From Diploscapter coronatus (taxonomy: Eukaryota; Nematoda; Chromadorea; Rhabditida; Rhabditidae): a stretch of 64,000 nucleotides of DNA. The stretch lies in the NCBI GenBank assembly GCA_964036155.1, contig OZ038423.1:4045249-4109248 (forward strand), read 5' to 3'. The position numbers were made by a program, and so were the translations under genes. Shown here piece by piece: positions 23,301-32,093 of the stretch (the first letter of the stretch is position 1; the number at the start of each line of letters is the position of its first letter). The notes beneath the pieces are model-generated. The model made no database searches. It had not been told where the DNA came from and saw only the letters and a list, made by a program, of their open reading frames with translations.

Positions 23301-25234
23301 GGTGAGTGAAATAATTGATAATTGAAAATGTTGCGATGTGTAGCGAAGTAGGAGTGAAAATTGCACACAATGAGAAGAAACTGAAGTATAAATTTATGGC
23401 CCTTCGTAATTGTCACTCACTTTCCTGCGACTTTCATTGGTAATTGTCGCACAGATTGTAGAATGATCGCTCTAAAAACGGAGTGATAATTACAAATGCA
23501 GAGCAAAGGAAGATAAGTAAAAATACAGAGAATATGTAGAATTTATTTCCTTATATTCTTTTTCAAATTCGTACGTTACGATGTTGCAAAACAAAACTAT
23601 TCAAGTTGAAGATCATGCAGTACCTTCATCGAGAATTTTTAGGTCAGTATCCCGATGCTGCTCTCTTTGTCGACCGCTGGAATTCCCCATATTGGGGCTG
23701 ATGTTGGTGGGTTCATGGGTGATCCCGATGATCAATTGCTCATTCAATGGTATTACTCATATGTTTGAGAGAAATTTCAAACTTTCTATTTTTAGGTACC
23801 AAGCGGGAGCATTCCAACCGTTCTTCAGAGGACACTCACATCAGAACACCAAAAGACGTGAGCCGTGGTTGTTCAGTCAAGTAAGCATAAAGAAGTGATG
23901 AGTCTCCGAGGCTATCTTTTTGACATTTAGAATGTAACCGATGCCATTCGCAAAGCGATCCAATGGAGATACAAAATCATTCCATACCTGTACACTCTCT
24001 TCTATGAGCACTCGATCACTGGAAAGCCTGTGATGAGATCTTTGTGGATGGAGTTCAGAGATGATGAGGTTGGTCTTAGCAAATGTGATTCCTCGTTCAA
24101 GGATTTGAATTTTAGACGTCATACGATGAGGACAGACAATGGATGTTGGGCAATGCGCTGGTTGTGAAACCGCTACAGGATCCGGAAGCACAAGTTTTGT
24201 CGATGTACTTGCCTGGAATCAGAGAAGTAAGACGATTTTTCACTATATTGATATCAGTACATTAGATCACAATAACATGGTATGCATGAAAAAGGTAAAT
24301 TCAATCTCACACAAAGTATTCTCTTCAAATTTCGTCGTTAATTTCATACGAGTAGGGGAACAATGAATTATAGAACGAAAAAATGAACATCACTAAATAA
24401 CTCCTCTCTAGATCTGGTACGAGTGGACTACTGGCCGAGCTCGTCCATCACCAGGAGCTGTGCAATCGGACAAAACCGATATCGGTCTCTATCAGCGAGG
24501 AGGAACTATCGTCGTTGCAAGAGAAAACGTGAAGCTGACTGCCGCTGCCAACAAGGAGGATCCCGTTGTCTTGTACATTGCCTCCAATCGAGCTGGTTTG
24601 CCATTTTCTTATTTGAGATCATCTAGAAATTGGGCAGGATTGTAAAACTATGAAAAGATCAGTCAGGTTGAAAATATTGGTCTTACATTATCTAAACTTT
24701 GTGTAAATCCTTAGTCGTTTTTCGACGTTTCGAAATTTCATAATCGCTTCATTACTGTTTTGTGTGCAAATCTAATCGATAAGATCTTTTTTCTTGCAGG
24801 AGATCATGCAAACGGTACGCTGTACATTGACGATGGAGAAACCTTTAAGTATCGAGATGAAAACGATTATGCCTATTGGGGATTCCACTTCAAAAAGTAT
24901 TTTTGAAAGTTTCTTTTGCGAAAACGATGACAAATTTTAGGAAGCATGATTTCCTCTACACGATTACAAATGAGAATCTGGCGAAGAAAGGCAAATTCGA
25001 CAGTGACATTTACATCGAAAAGATCTACCTGCGTGGTACCAAATTCCATCCTCGAACGTGCCATATTTTCATTGATGGTGAGAAATCTCGAAGATAAGAG
25101 TGATAAATATCATTTGCTCAGATTTCACTCCTGTACCGCTTGACTTTGAATATGATCGGGAAACATTCCAAATGATCATCGATGCGCCAAACGCCTACAT
25201 CACACGAGAATTCCGAATCGATATCCATATTTAG
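8384..25234 (+). CDS. GANAB: Glucosidase II catalytic alpha subunit (GH31, ER)
   Basis: Trims glucose from N-glycans of new glycoproteins in the ER lumen; works with a beta subunit. Twenty-two exons join in phase to 905 aa, normal for the family: 8384-8478, 8776-8922, 9047-9133, 9182-9296, 9449-9575, 21344-21531, 21826-21915, 22068-22253, 22298-22360, 22459-22602, 22643-22852, 22895-22966, 23011-23088, 23158-23301, 23643-23749, 23796-23880, 23931-24068, 24116-24226, 24412-24595, 24800-24896, 24941-25077 and 25122-25234. The signal peptide is followed by the diagnostic [11 protein letters not shown]. Catalytic motifs are [11 protein letters not shown] (nucleophile Asp) and AVWTGDN (acid/base Asp). 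[10 protein letters not shown] and DVIWLDIDH also match the family. The exon 8 acceptor (GATCGAG) is weak but the only one seen that keeps phase. Intron 5 is 11.8 kb and holds other genes; intron 9 is GC-AG. Confidence 0.95.
9814..10228 (-). CDS. Small membrane protein A, nested in intron (72 aa)
   Basis: Two exons on the minus strand, 10228-10136 (31 codons) and 9939-9814 (42 codons with stop), joined at a phase-0 intron of 196 bases. The hydrophobic stretch spans the junction: [13 protein letters not shown] then [18 protein letters not shown] basic, polar tail ends in TATPPYPI. One membrane helix with a cytosolic tail is predicted. Exon 2 has exactly the length (126 bases), phase and opening (a TI-rich helix, YAI.RW) of exon 2 in the neighbouring gene at 10720-11113, so the two are paralogues. 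No known family was recognised. The intron acceptor is ATCGTAG. Confidence 0.6.
10720..11113 (-). CDS. Small membrane protein B, nested in intron (83 aa)
   Basis: Two minus-strand exons, 11113-10988 (42 codons) and 10845-10720 (42 codons with stop), with a GTGAGT donor and CTATTCAG acceptor in phase 0. The protein starts [15 protein letters not shown], has a short Cys-containing segment (CPTCNC), then one hydrophobic helix across the junction ([10 protein letters not shown] then [14 protein letters not shown]) and a charged tail ([10 protein letters not shown]). Exon 2 resembles that of gene A. Its opening ICITI is also shared with exon 3 of gene C ([11 protein letters not shown]), whose intron is likewise phase 0 at this point. 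Function unknown. Confidence 0.65.
11114..13204. other. Intronic spacer, AT-rich, no gene recognised
   Basis: No splice-supported coding exon was found. Open frames at 12067-12333 and 12706-13035 are Phe/Ile-rich products of AT-rich DNA. A dispersed repeat lies at about 12537-12640 (listed separately). Confidence 0.4.
12537..12640 (+). repeat. Dispersed repeat, copy 1
   Basis: This stretch, with core GATCACATCTC and ATAAGCATGCACAAACA followed by ACTTTACAAAAATACTA, reappears in the same orientation at about 55037-55125, with the same flanking phrase GCATCTTTTxGTGCAAACC. The two copies lie 42 kb apart in unrelated contexts, so this is a repeat family rather than a local duplication. Confidence 0.7.
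13205..13656 (+). CDS. Small membrane protein C, nested in intron (121 aa)
   Basis: Three exons in phase 0: 13205-13264, 13311-13436 and 13477-13656, with introns of 46 and 40 bases. The ATG lies five bases after AATTCAG, a trans-splice-type acceptor. Exon 1 gives [20 protein letters not shown], a possible signal or anchor. Exon 2 is a short, acidic, Asn-containing ectodomain (NTNNATV, one N-glycosylation sequon) ending in a hydrophobic run. Exon 3 continues the helix ([14 protein letters not shown]) and ends in a polar tail. The junction inside the helix is shared with genes A and B. Family unknown. Confidence 0.7.
13714..13789. repeat. Imperfect hairpin just 3' of gene C
   Basis: GGGCTCATAGAAAAAGATCA at the left is matched, inverted, by TGGTCTTTTTCTAGGAGCCC at the right, with about 36 bases of purine-rich loop between. 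It may be a small inverted-repeat element or a 3' processing structure of the adjacent gene. Confidence 0.6.
14414..14489 (+). other. Short possible exon, identity unknown
   Basis: A strong acceptor (TTCTTTCAG) is followed by ATGGAATCTGTTTACAATAC and a short frame ([21 protein letters not shown]) that ends at a TAG at 14487-14489. It resembles the start of exon 2 of gene D ([12 protein letters not shown]) weakly. It may be a decayed copy of the small-membrane-protein genes or noise. Confidence 0.2.
14575..14985 (+). repeat. Duplicated 5' module, copy 1 (upstream of gene D)
   Basis: About 400 bases running into the start codon of gene D match the region upstream of gene E (about 19870-20640). 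Shared blocks include GTGAAATACTTTGGATCGTG, TTTATTGTTTTGCAGTGCGT, CACATAGCTTTGAAGTATCG, and AGTCTTGGATATTCAGATAT followed by GGTAAGTTTATTTT. The module contains the putative promoter, the trans-splice acceptor (ATTCAG), the ATG and the first donor. A CT dinucleotide run lies at 14708-14726. Confidence 0.85.
14959..19414 (+). CDS. Small membrane protein D, nested in intron (77 aa), intron carries foldback element
   Basis: Three coding exons in phase 0: 14959-14961 (the ATG alone), 15000-15050 and 19235-19414. The ATG lies two bases after ATATTCAG, a likely trans-splice acceptor, and is followed directly by GTAAGTTT. Exon 2 gives [17 protein letters not shown]. Exon 3 gives a hydrophobic protein with a helix around [19 protein letters not shown] and a basic tail ending AQHRIAN. 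The second intron is 4.2 kb because of the element at 15281-19092. Exon layout and 5' DNA match gene E. An independent short gene in the first part cannot be excluded, but the exon 3 frame is open from its acceptor and has no start of its own. Confidence 0.55.
15281..19092. mobile_element. 3.8 kb foldback element with multiple nested inverted repeats, no transposase seen
   Basis: The ends are inverted: left GGGGTGGGACCCAAATGAGT, right ACTCACTTGGGTCCCACCCC. Both ends are packed with copies of the palindrome-like phrase TTAACTATCATAGTTAAA; about 15300-15440 is itself inverted at about 15455-15545. Inside, 17045-17170 is repeated inverted at 18360-18490, and about 16139-16200 inverted at about 16895-16965. 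A unit with TTCCAGTATGTTGTGTAGAA occurs as two direct copies (17395, 17735) and one inverted (about 17940). The longest frames are under 100 codons, so the element is probably non-autonomous. CTG flanks both ends, a possible 3-base target duplication. Confidence 0.75.
19415..19860. other. Intronic spacer after gene D
   Basis: AT-rich sequence without exon-like frames; it presumably holds the 3' end of gene D. Nothing else recognised. Confidence 0.35.
19865..20640 (+). repeat. Duplicated 5' module, copy 2 (upstream of gene E), interrupted
   Basis: This is the second copy of the module found upstream of gene D. The two align up to CAAATTG at 19977 and resume at TCTTTAAATGTTAGTCAGAA from 20336. 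Between them copy 2 has about 358 extra bases. The right half is well conserved up to and beyond the ATG at 20614-20616. Confidence 0.8.
19978..20335. mobile_element. 358-base insertion within duplicated module
   Basis: Sequence absent from the paralogous module at 14660-14680, so it was gained in one copy or lost from the other. It includes a run with TAAGATTTATTCTCTTGGGTAAAATATAATAAAAGG and a relatively GC-rich end. I see no clear terminal repeats; a solo LTR or other non-autonomous element is possible. Boundaries are set by the comparison and may shift by a few bases. Confidence 0.5.
20614..21069 (+). CDS. Small membrane protein E, nested in intron (115 aa), internal duplication
   Basis: Three coding exons in phase 0: 20614-20616 (ATG alone), 20681-20755 and 20800-21069. 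As in gene D, the ATG follows ATATTCAG by two bases and precedes GTAAGTTT. Exon 2 ends in AVIAM, comparable with AIVAM in gene D. Exon 3 contains a tandem duplication of about 60 bases: [19 protein letters not shown] then [18 protein letters not shown], followed by a third hydrophobic run [16 protein letters not shown] and a polar tail. Two to three membrane segments are predicted. Function unknown; the close D/E match in 5' DNA shows recent duplication. Exon 2 acceptor TATTTAAG is somewhat weak but is the one that keeps phase. Confidence 0.6.
22361..22458 (+). other. GC-AG intron in the glucosidase II gene
   Basis: The exon ends GTCAAACAG and the intron begins GCAAGTATAG. The acceptor is TACTTTAG at 22458. 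Joining keeps phase and the family match (DQKDVKQ then [11 protein letters not shown]). AG|GCAAGT is the classic strong GC donor. No GT donor that keeps frame was seen nearby. Confidence 0.8.
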
Positions 25235-28200
25235 TCAAGACTTCTTTCTTGCGATTTTATTTTAATATGTTTCTATAATCGTTATAGTGCCGCTTTTTTA
25301 TTCTGTGATTATTTATGCTCTTAACTCATCTTCTATGCATTTATCCAATTGGTCATTATCATGCGTGTCAAAATTTGCTTGAACCACTTTGATCATTGTT
25401 TTGTTGTTATCGTAGATAAATTAGGTTTTGAAGAAAGTGTTTTGCAGAAGAATCATATTTCTAGAGTATCACGGCAATATGGAAACTGCGATACGCCAAA
25501 AGTTGAAATTTAGAAAATTAATGCACCAGTGACATCTTTCCCGAGCTATTCCTTATATTTTGTGTCCCTAGGATACATGTCTTCCAAAATGTAATGCTTC
25601 AAGAAAATGTTTATTACCATTTAGTCGGGGGTATTTTTTAGGTTTGAAAACGTTTTTCTAACTTACTGCAAATTTCTACACTCGTAAAATATCCTTCTTG
25701 TAATTCCTCTACCCGAAAATGCACTTGAGCCTTCTTTCTCTCATGTCGGCCATGGTCTGCTGCTTATGACCAGATCCACTTATTCTAATAAATCCTCTTC
25801 ACAAATTTGCATCCCGCTAATCGTGTCCATGAAGCGGATTTGATTGGGTCAATTTGAGCGCGAATTTCACTCGAACTTGCATTCGAGAATTCGTAAATAT
25901 TTTATGAGTTGTGCAATTTGCTAAAATTGGCACCATTTTGAAATTGCTGGAATTTTGCCAATAAGTTGTAGAGAAAGTTCAATTATAAGATTCATTAGAA
26001 GGCTCGTAAATTGAATTTGAAAAAGGAAGAAATATATGTAGTTCTAATTTTCAGCAGTAATTTTAAGAAGCATAAACTTATTTGTTTATCAGGAAATTTA
26101 TGAGAAAAATGATGAAATCGATCCCTTCGATAAAAAACTACTTTCTGTACTTCATTCGAGATTTTTAATTCAAGGCTTATCATCCTCCATTTCCATCTAC
26201 CGAAATGCGTTCCTGTTTTCGCATGAACTGCTAACATTTGCATAATCGAGTAGGCGTGGTCATTGGATTGTGCAACAGGCGACAAATGTGCGCCGTGCGG
26301 TATGTCGGTGAGTCTGTGAGGCCATTGTCCATAAAAGGAGCGGGAATGAATTTGTGAATTGGGGGAGGGGATTTGGTCTGGTTGAGTGGTTCCTTGATCC
26401 ACTTGAGACATCAGAACAGAATGAGGAACGGATGTTTTGCGGTTCGCGCTCGCGTTTGTGGGTATACCGACATTTTGAAACCCATAATCCTTTTCAATTC
26501 TCATTCTTCATTTGAAAGTGTTTAACCTCGCATTTTCCACAAGCCCCCTTCACAAAGTTAATGAAGATACAATTTTTTAAAAGTCACTTTGAGCAACTCA
26601 GAATCTTCTATTTTCTAGGATATTGTCCAGAAAATTGTATTTCATAGAAATACCAAACTGCTCTCTTTCCCACATCCAAATGCTCCGCATATGCTTTGAC
26701 TAAATCTCAGCCTCAATGCAGTGACAACCGATGGTATTCATATGCAGATTATAGAATGAAAGAATATTGATAGGCTCCTATATTTCATTATTGTCAGCCG
26801 GCTGACAGATATTCTGCCAGCTACTGTTTTTAATAATTCCTCTTGCACCAGTAAACTTTTTAGTCATTCATTTATTTTTGAAGAATTTCTATCTTCAATA
26901 ACATTATTTTATTAGGTTATTTTAAATTTTTTCTCTATTTTCCACCTGAAATATTGATCTTCATATCTTCATTCTGATTTCTGCCGAAACCTATAGTTTG
27001 GTCGAATTACTATCCATTTTTTCTCGAAAATATGGCAGCTTCTTCGTATTGCCATAAAATTTCGGATAATCCGCATTCCATATTCCTTTTCATTGCATTT
27101 CTTTGCACCCAATATTGCCCCGTCCATATGTCTTTATTTCACCATTCCTTCAGACCTATGGACAATAATCTCTCTTTCCGAATATTCAGCGCCGTATTCC
27201 AGCCTGCACAGCTCAGCTGGCCACTCGCATATTTTGCATTGCCACTGGCTATTTGTTACCATTCCAATTCATTTTCGGTCTTCTCTGTTCTCTCTCCAAC
27301 CTCACTCCCTATTTCCCTCATTCGTCTATTCATTTCCTCTTCCTTTCGTATCTTTTATATCCTCCGCTCCCCATATTCGGACACCCACTTTTCTCACTTT
27401 ATTAACCCGAGTAAATAACAATGAAAATAGAATGAGCTGCTCCTAAAAATATAATAACACACTGCGCGATAAATAGATCGAGAGAACGCAATTTTCAGGC
27501 GAGTAACCAATACTATCTTCCAGTATTTATTTTGGGTCTTTACAATTCTGCATCAGAAATGGCATTTTCTTTCATCAAAATATGACGATTAAATTATTCT
27601 GTTTTCCGTAGCACATCGATGTGACATTTACTTGAGTTGATATAAAGATGAAGCGGATAAACGAGCAGCCATGTCTATAAATGTGTAAAACACATCCCTA
27701 ACTAGTTCTTTTTAAATCCTAGAACTGAGAAATTTACAGTCTACGACTTCAAAGTCATTCAATTTAGAGTGCGAATGCATATTTTCAAAAGATGAAAAAT
27801 TAAGGACAAATTTTGACACTTTTGCAAAATATATTTGAAGAATGGTATTTTTTTATTTTCAAATGTTCTCTTCTTCATTTATGCGCTCCAGTGTCCAGTT
27901 TGGTATGTTTATCGTTTGCCAGCAGCAACTCTCGCTGTCCATTCAAGGATTTGTGCAGAACGACAAGAAATGGAGAAAGAAAGGGAGAAAGAAGGAAGGA
28001 AACGCACCAGACACAATCTAGTTCGTTTCTCTGAATCTCTCTCATTCTTCTGTACCTCCAAAAAACTATTGGCTACAATTTGATTGAGTACTAATTTTGA
28101 ATCACGAACTATCTCGAAATTATTTCCTTCTAACTTTCCAAGGGAAAAAGATTTATATAAAATTTGTTACCATGCAACCGGTAACAACCTTCTTTTGTAC

Positions 28201-30230
28201 CTCTATTTTCCACATAATGTCCGTTATTTATCCCATTTAGTCATCGTTCATACAGTACTTCAACAATGGCTCTATTTACTTGCCTCTTGGACCTGTGTCA
28301 TTCCTCCGCAATTCTCCATAATTTCGTGATTTCATCGACAATTCCTTTGGGTTGCTCATACTTCTGCTCTAAAACAGTCCTCGTACGATTGTGATTGCGT
28401 AAAAGTGCAAGTTGATCGGGCTATGCTTTCCCATTTTCACAGTTCAATCATGTTTGTTCTATGGAACGGATTAAACCGCAAGAGTCATTTGTGTATTTGT
28501 TTGTTGTGTTCAATACGGACATTAGTTTGCAAATAATTTTGCCGAATTTATTTATCTGACTAGAAGCATCGGGATTTTCGATTTTTAATATTGGCGTCGA
28601 AGGAAATCTTTTTTTATTGAAATTTTACAACGGTGTGTGGAACAGTATTCAAGAATGATCTCCAACCCCATCACTTCGCACAATATGTGTTGCAAATTTG
28701 CAAGAAAAATCAAATCCTCCCATCTTGTGAGAATAGATTTTCCTCGAGTGTCATGACATACAGAATTTAAAAAAAGGTTCTTTTTTCGTTTAGAAACCTA
28801 TATCCAAAGCTAGGATTTTCTTGCATCCTTCATGCTTTTAGCATTTGCGTGATTATTCTTACTCGTCGCCTTTTCTTCGCTCTGCTTTCGTATTCCTTGC
28901 ATATTTGTGTTCATTTGTGGTCATTCATATTGGAAATGCATGCTGCTATGCGCTCTTCCAGTGTGTGGTCATTTCATTACTTCATCCAACGGCTACTTTC
29001 TGGTATCTTTTCATTCTCTCATTTCTTATACATTCACTTTTTTGCGAAAGATTAATTCCGGTGTTTATGCAGCTTGCCATTTTCACTATACAAAATAGGA
29101 AAGTTCGCTTCACATTCTCACTATATCATTTTCCAATTCCAATAAAAGGAACATTCTGATATTATGGCAAATGCCAAATGTCACCAACACGCATTAATTT
29201 CTTCCTATTTATTTGTCTTTATTCTTCAAATAAAGCTTGGCACATTATTTCTTACCGCAAATAGTCTGCAATTATCGTTGAGCGCATTATCCTGGCATAA
29301 TTTTAACTTTCTCGTTCAAAGAATGAAGAATACTGGGCAAAATAATTGATGTAGCCTAATTTTATTGTTAGCAAGGATGAAATTATTTGTTTTAGAAAAA
29401 AATGTCAATCTCTTTGGTCATGTATGCAGAGTTTCTCAAAAATGGATTCTATCAGCTATTTTTACTCATAAAAACACCAAAATTTTCCCTATTGACCAAA
29501 AATATAATACCAACTTCTGTCATTTGCCATAGTGCTCAATTATTCATGTTCATCTGCAATAGCTTGAGGTGGGCTATTGCTGACAAAGTTTGCCAATGAA
29601 AGACGAGCCGATTCTACATTTTCTGCATCAAAAGCCATCTCAGCTTACTTCATTCCAATCGACATTTCCAGAATGGTTTTTATATCAAATATCTGTTTAC
29701 CATTAGAAAAATGTACTAAAGAAACAGATTTCAGAAGGAAGGAATTGATATTGATACGCTTAAAAATGTATAATTCAAATAGAAGGTTCAGTAACTGATT
29801 TGCTAGCCGATCAAGTGCTGAGTTTTGATATTGAGTCAAACTACGTCCCAAATTTTTCTCAGAACCACTAATTTGCAAAATTAGTGCTAAATTTTCGATT
29901 TTCGAAATTTCTCTTTATCAGTTCAAAATCCAGAAAGCTATCCTGCAGCTTTTATGACTAACTCGTTTGTGGCTGTTGAATTTCATCGTTTCCGGTATTG
30001 TCTTTCATCAGTTTTCATGTCTTTCGTTTTTCTTTTCCGCCTCCGAACTTCTTTCGGCATGCAAACACGTCGAGATCTGCTAGAATCTACTTCTTGAGCT
30101 GTCGTCGAATGGCGCTTTGATTTTTGTCGCTCATTTTTTTTCGATTGTCTCGAAGATTCTCTTTCAGCTTTGGTGTCTGATTCTCTCATTATCACTGATT
30201 TCTTCATTTTCTTTATGCTTTTTCTTTTCT
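25235..30230. other. Long intergenic region, no gene recognised
   Basis: About 5 kb without splice-supported coding exons. Several 60-170 codon frames occur in AT- or CT-rich stretches (for example 25995-26504 minus, 27032-27418, 28845-29159) but overlap one another in different frames and show no domains. The proximal part should hold the 3' end of the glucosidase gene. Confidence 0.45.
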
Positions 30231-30262
30231 TCAGAGAGATTTCCTAATCTCTCCGCTCTTCA

Positions 30263-30451
30263 ATGTCCACCCCCTCAAGTTCTCCTTCCTCTGGCATTGC
30301 TATGTCCCCCTGGCTGCTTGTCCTCTACTCTTTCTCTTTGTTATTGTTTCTACTCGGGGATTGCGCCGAGTCAGTTGGCCAGTTCACACCCAATCCAGCT
30401 GTCTTCCAGTCAATGGATATCTCCATCGAGTGTTTAGCCATACTAACTTGA
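30263..30451 (+). CDS. Possible secreted peptide (about 62 aa)
   Basis: A TTCTTCAG acceptor at about 30227-30234 precedes the ATG at 30263; an internal in-frame ATG at 30302 opens a convincing signal peptide (MSPWLLVLYSFSLLLFLLGD, then CAE). The frame then runs about 30 residues (QFTPNPAVFQSMD) to a stop. It may be a short complete peptide or the first exon of a gene whose other exons I do not see. No family recognised. Confidence 0.35.
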   Translation: MSTPSSSPSSGIAMSPWLLVLYSFSLLLFLLGDCAESVGQFTPNPAVFQSMDISIECLAILT

Positions 30452-30770
30452 AAACCGCCTGAGCATTTCTGACCCTAATTGACCTGCTGGGTTCACAGCT
30501 CATCCTCATTCCATTGTTTTTCTTTCTGCAATTTTGTTTTCAATTAACGATGACAGATATCAACTTGAAAACTGACTCAGATACCCTCTATCCAAGATTA
30601 TGTCATCAGTTCATAGCTCATCTTCACCGATGCTCCTAGCAAAAGAACTTGATGAAACTCTCTATCTAATGGCAAGAATAGATCTTGAAAGCTGGATCAG
30701 ATATGTTTGATGGCTCAAAAATCTGCAGTTTGGTATCCGATCAACAGCTCATCTCTCACTTCACCCGATC
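30444..30770. repeat. Degenerate tandem repeat, period near 120 bases
   Basis: Three loosely similar units start near 30444, 30561 and 30682. Each opens with CTTGAAAxCxGxxTCAG or similar and contains CAGCTCATC(T/C) about 60-90 bases later. Divergence is high. Confidence 0.35.
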
Positions 30771-30825
30771 CTCCCCCACTTTCGACTACTTCCTATCACT
30801 TTTTCCTGCATGTCAATGACGTGTA

Positions 30826-32091
30826 TTAGGTTGTGGCATAAGTAATGAGAATTTTTGCATGTTTTTTGTCCGTTCCTCTCTCTTTCATGTCTTATCAGGG
30901 AACAAAGTGCATTGGGGGGATAGATAGTGGAAGGGTCCCTATGCGTAAACAATCCACCATCATATCGACTCAGTCTACTAGTGAGACATGTCGAATGCTT
31001 TTATTCCCAACAATCTCCATTTACGGAATGTAGTTCTTTTTTATTCCTAAGTGGCCTCAAAGTGAAGGATATCCATGATAAACTTACTGCTACGTATGAC
31101 ACCAATGCCCCCTCTCAAGCCACCATCTATCGTTATGTCGCTCGTTACAAGGAAGAAGACTACTCGTTTGAAGATGAACCCAAGTCAGGTCGTCCACGGG
31201 AGCTGGATTTGGACAAATTGCGGGAGATTGTGGAGGATGACCCCTATCTTACTACGCGGGATATGGAGACAGTCCTTGATGTTGACTGGTCCACTGTAGC
31301 CCGAGGACTGAAGACCATTGGGAAGAAGGCTAAGCTTGGAAGATGGGTACCCCATGCTCTTTCGGATTTCGACAAGGATAGGAGGGTTGATGCTGCTTTG
31401 AATCTTCTAACGTATCATCGCACAACGAACTGGCTAGATCGTGTTATCACTGGAGACGAAAAGTGGGTCCTCTACGATAACAGTGAGAGAAGGGCAATGT
31501 GGGTCGATGAGGATGAACAACCAGAAGACGTCCCTAAACCCTCTCTACACCCCAAAAAGATCCTACTCTGTATATGGTGGAGTGTGAACGGTATTGAATA
31601 CTGGGAGACATTGAAGGAGGGTGAAACAGTAACGGCACAGGTCTACACTGCACAGCTACGAAAATTAAAGTTACATCTGGAAAACACTCGAGGAGCACAG
31701 GCCGAAATCTACTTCCAGCATGATAATGCTAGACCACATGTTGCAAGAAGTGTGAAGGCTGAACTGGAGGGATATGGATGGGACGTACTACCCCATCCCC
31801 CTTATAGTCCCGACCTGGCCCCCTCTGATTACCACCTCTTCAAACACCTCAGTCACTTCCTTAGAGGACAGAACTTCAAGGATCGTAAGGATGTCGAATC
31901 TGCACTGAAGGGATTCTTCGGCTCACAGACTGCGGAGTTCTACAGGGCTGGTATCCATGTTCTGCCAGGTCGTTGGAAGGAAACAGTCAATGCTAATGGC
32001 AATTACTTCTAATCCGTTCGTTGTCTCATTTTTGCGAAATATAATAAAATGTAAATGCCAAAATTTTCTCATTACTTATGCCACAACCTAA
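30826..32091 (+). mobile_element. Mariner-family transposon, apparently full length (1266 bases)
   Basis: Terminal inverted repeats TTAGGTTGTGGCATAAGTAA at the left and TTACTTATGCCACAACCTAA at the right are identical over 20 bases or more. TA dinucleotides at 30824-30825 and 32092-32093 fit the target duplication of Tc1/mariner elements. The length is typical for mariner and one long transposase frame fills the interior. Confidence 0.95.
30927..32012 (+). CDS. Mariner transposase (DD34D), open frame
   Basis: Cuts and pastes the element at TA sites. The frame is 361 codons. The N-terminal part carries helix-turn-helix-like segments (LKVKDIHDKL, SQATIYRYVARYKEED, then DMETVLDVDWSTVARGLKTI). 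The catalytic core shows VITGDEKWVLY (first Asp), YFQHDNARPHVA (second Asp) and PYSPDLAPSDYHLFKHL (third Asp), the mariner signature. About the first 40 codons look unlike transposase, so the true start may lie later or an upstream intron may be present. No stop or frameshift interrupts the conserved part, so it may still be active. Confidence 0.93.
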   Translation: MEGSLCVNNPPSYRLSLLVRHVECFYSQQSPFTECSSFLFLSGLKVKDIHDKLTATYDTNAPSQATIYRYVARYKEEDYSFEDEPKSGRPRELDLDKLREIVEDDPYLTTRDMETVLDVDWSTVARGLKTIGKKAKLGRWVPHALSDFDKDRRVDAALNLLTYHRTTNWLDRVITGDEKWVLYDNSERRAMWVDEDEQPEDVPKPSLHPKKILLCIWWSVNGIEYWETLKEGETVTAQVYTAQLRKLKLHLENTRGAQAEIYFQHDNARPHVARSVKAELEGYGWDVLPHPPYSPDLAPSDYHLFKHLSHFLRGQNFKDRKDVESALKGFFGSQTAEFYRAGIHVLPGRWKETVNANGNYF

Positions 32092-32093
32092 TA

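Noticed and set aside
25995..26504. 169-codon minus-strand frame
   Set aside because: Longest frame of the intergenic block, but composition is ordinary intergenic, no domain is recognisable and no flanking exons with matching phase were found.
27032..27446. Two overlapping plus-strand frames of 117-128 codons
   Set aside because: Both frames are open because the stretch is pyrimidine-rich; the products are Ser/Phe/Leu/Pro-rich and unrelated to any domain.
29983..30207. Lys/Arg-rich minus-strand frame
   Set aside because: The charge pattern comes from CT-rich DNA read in reverse; no splice or homology support.
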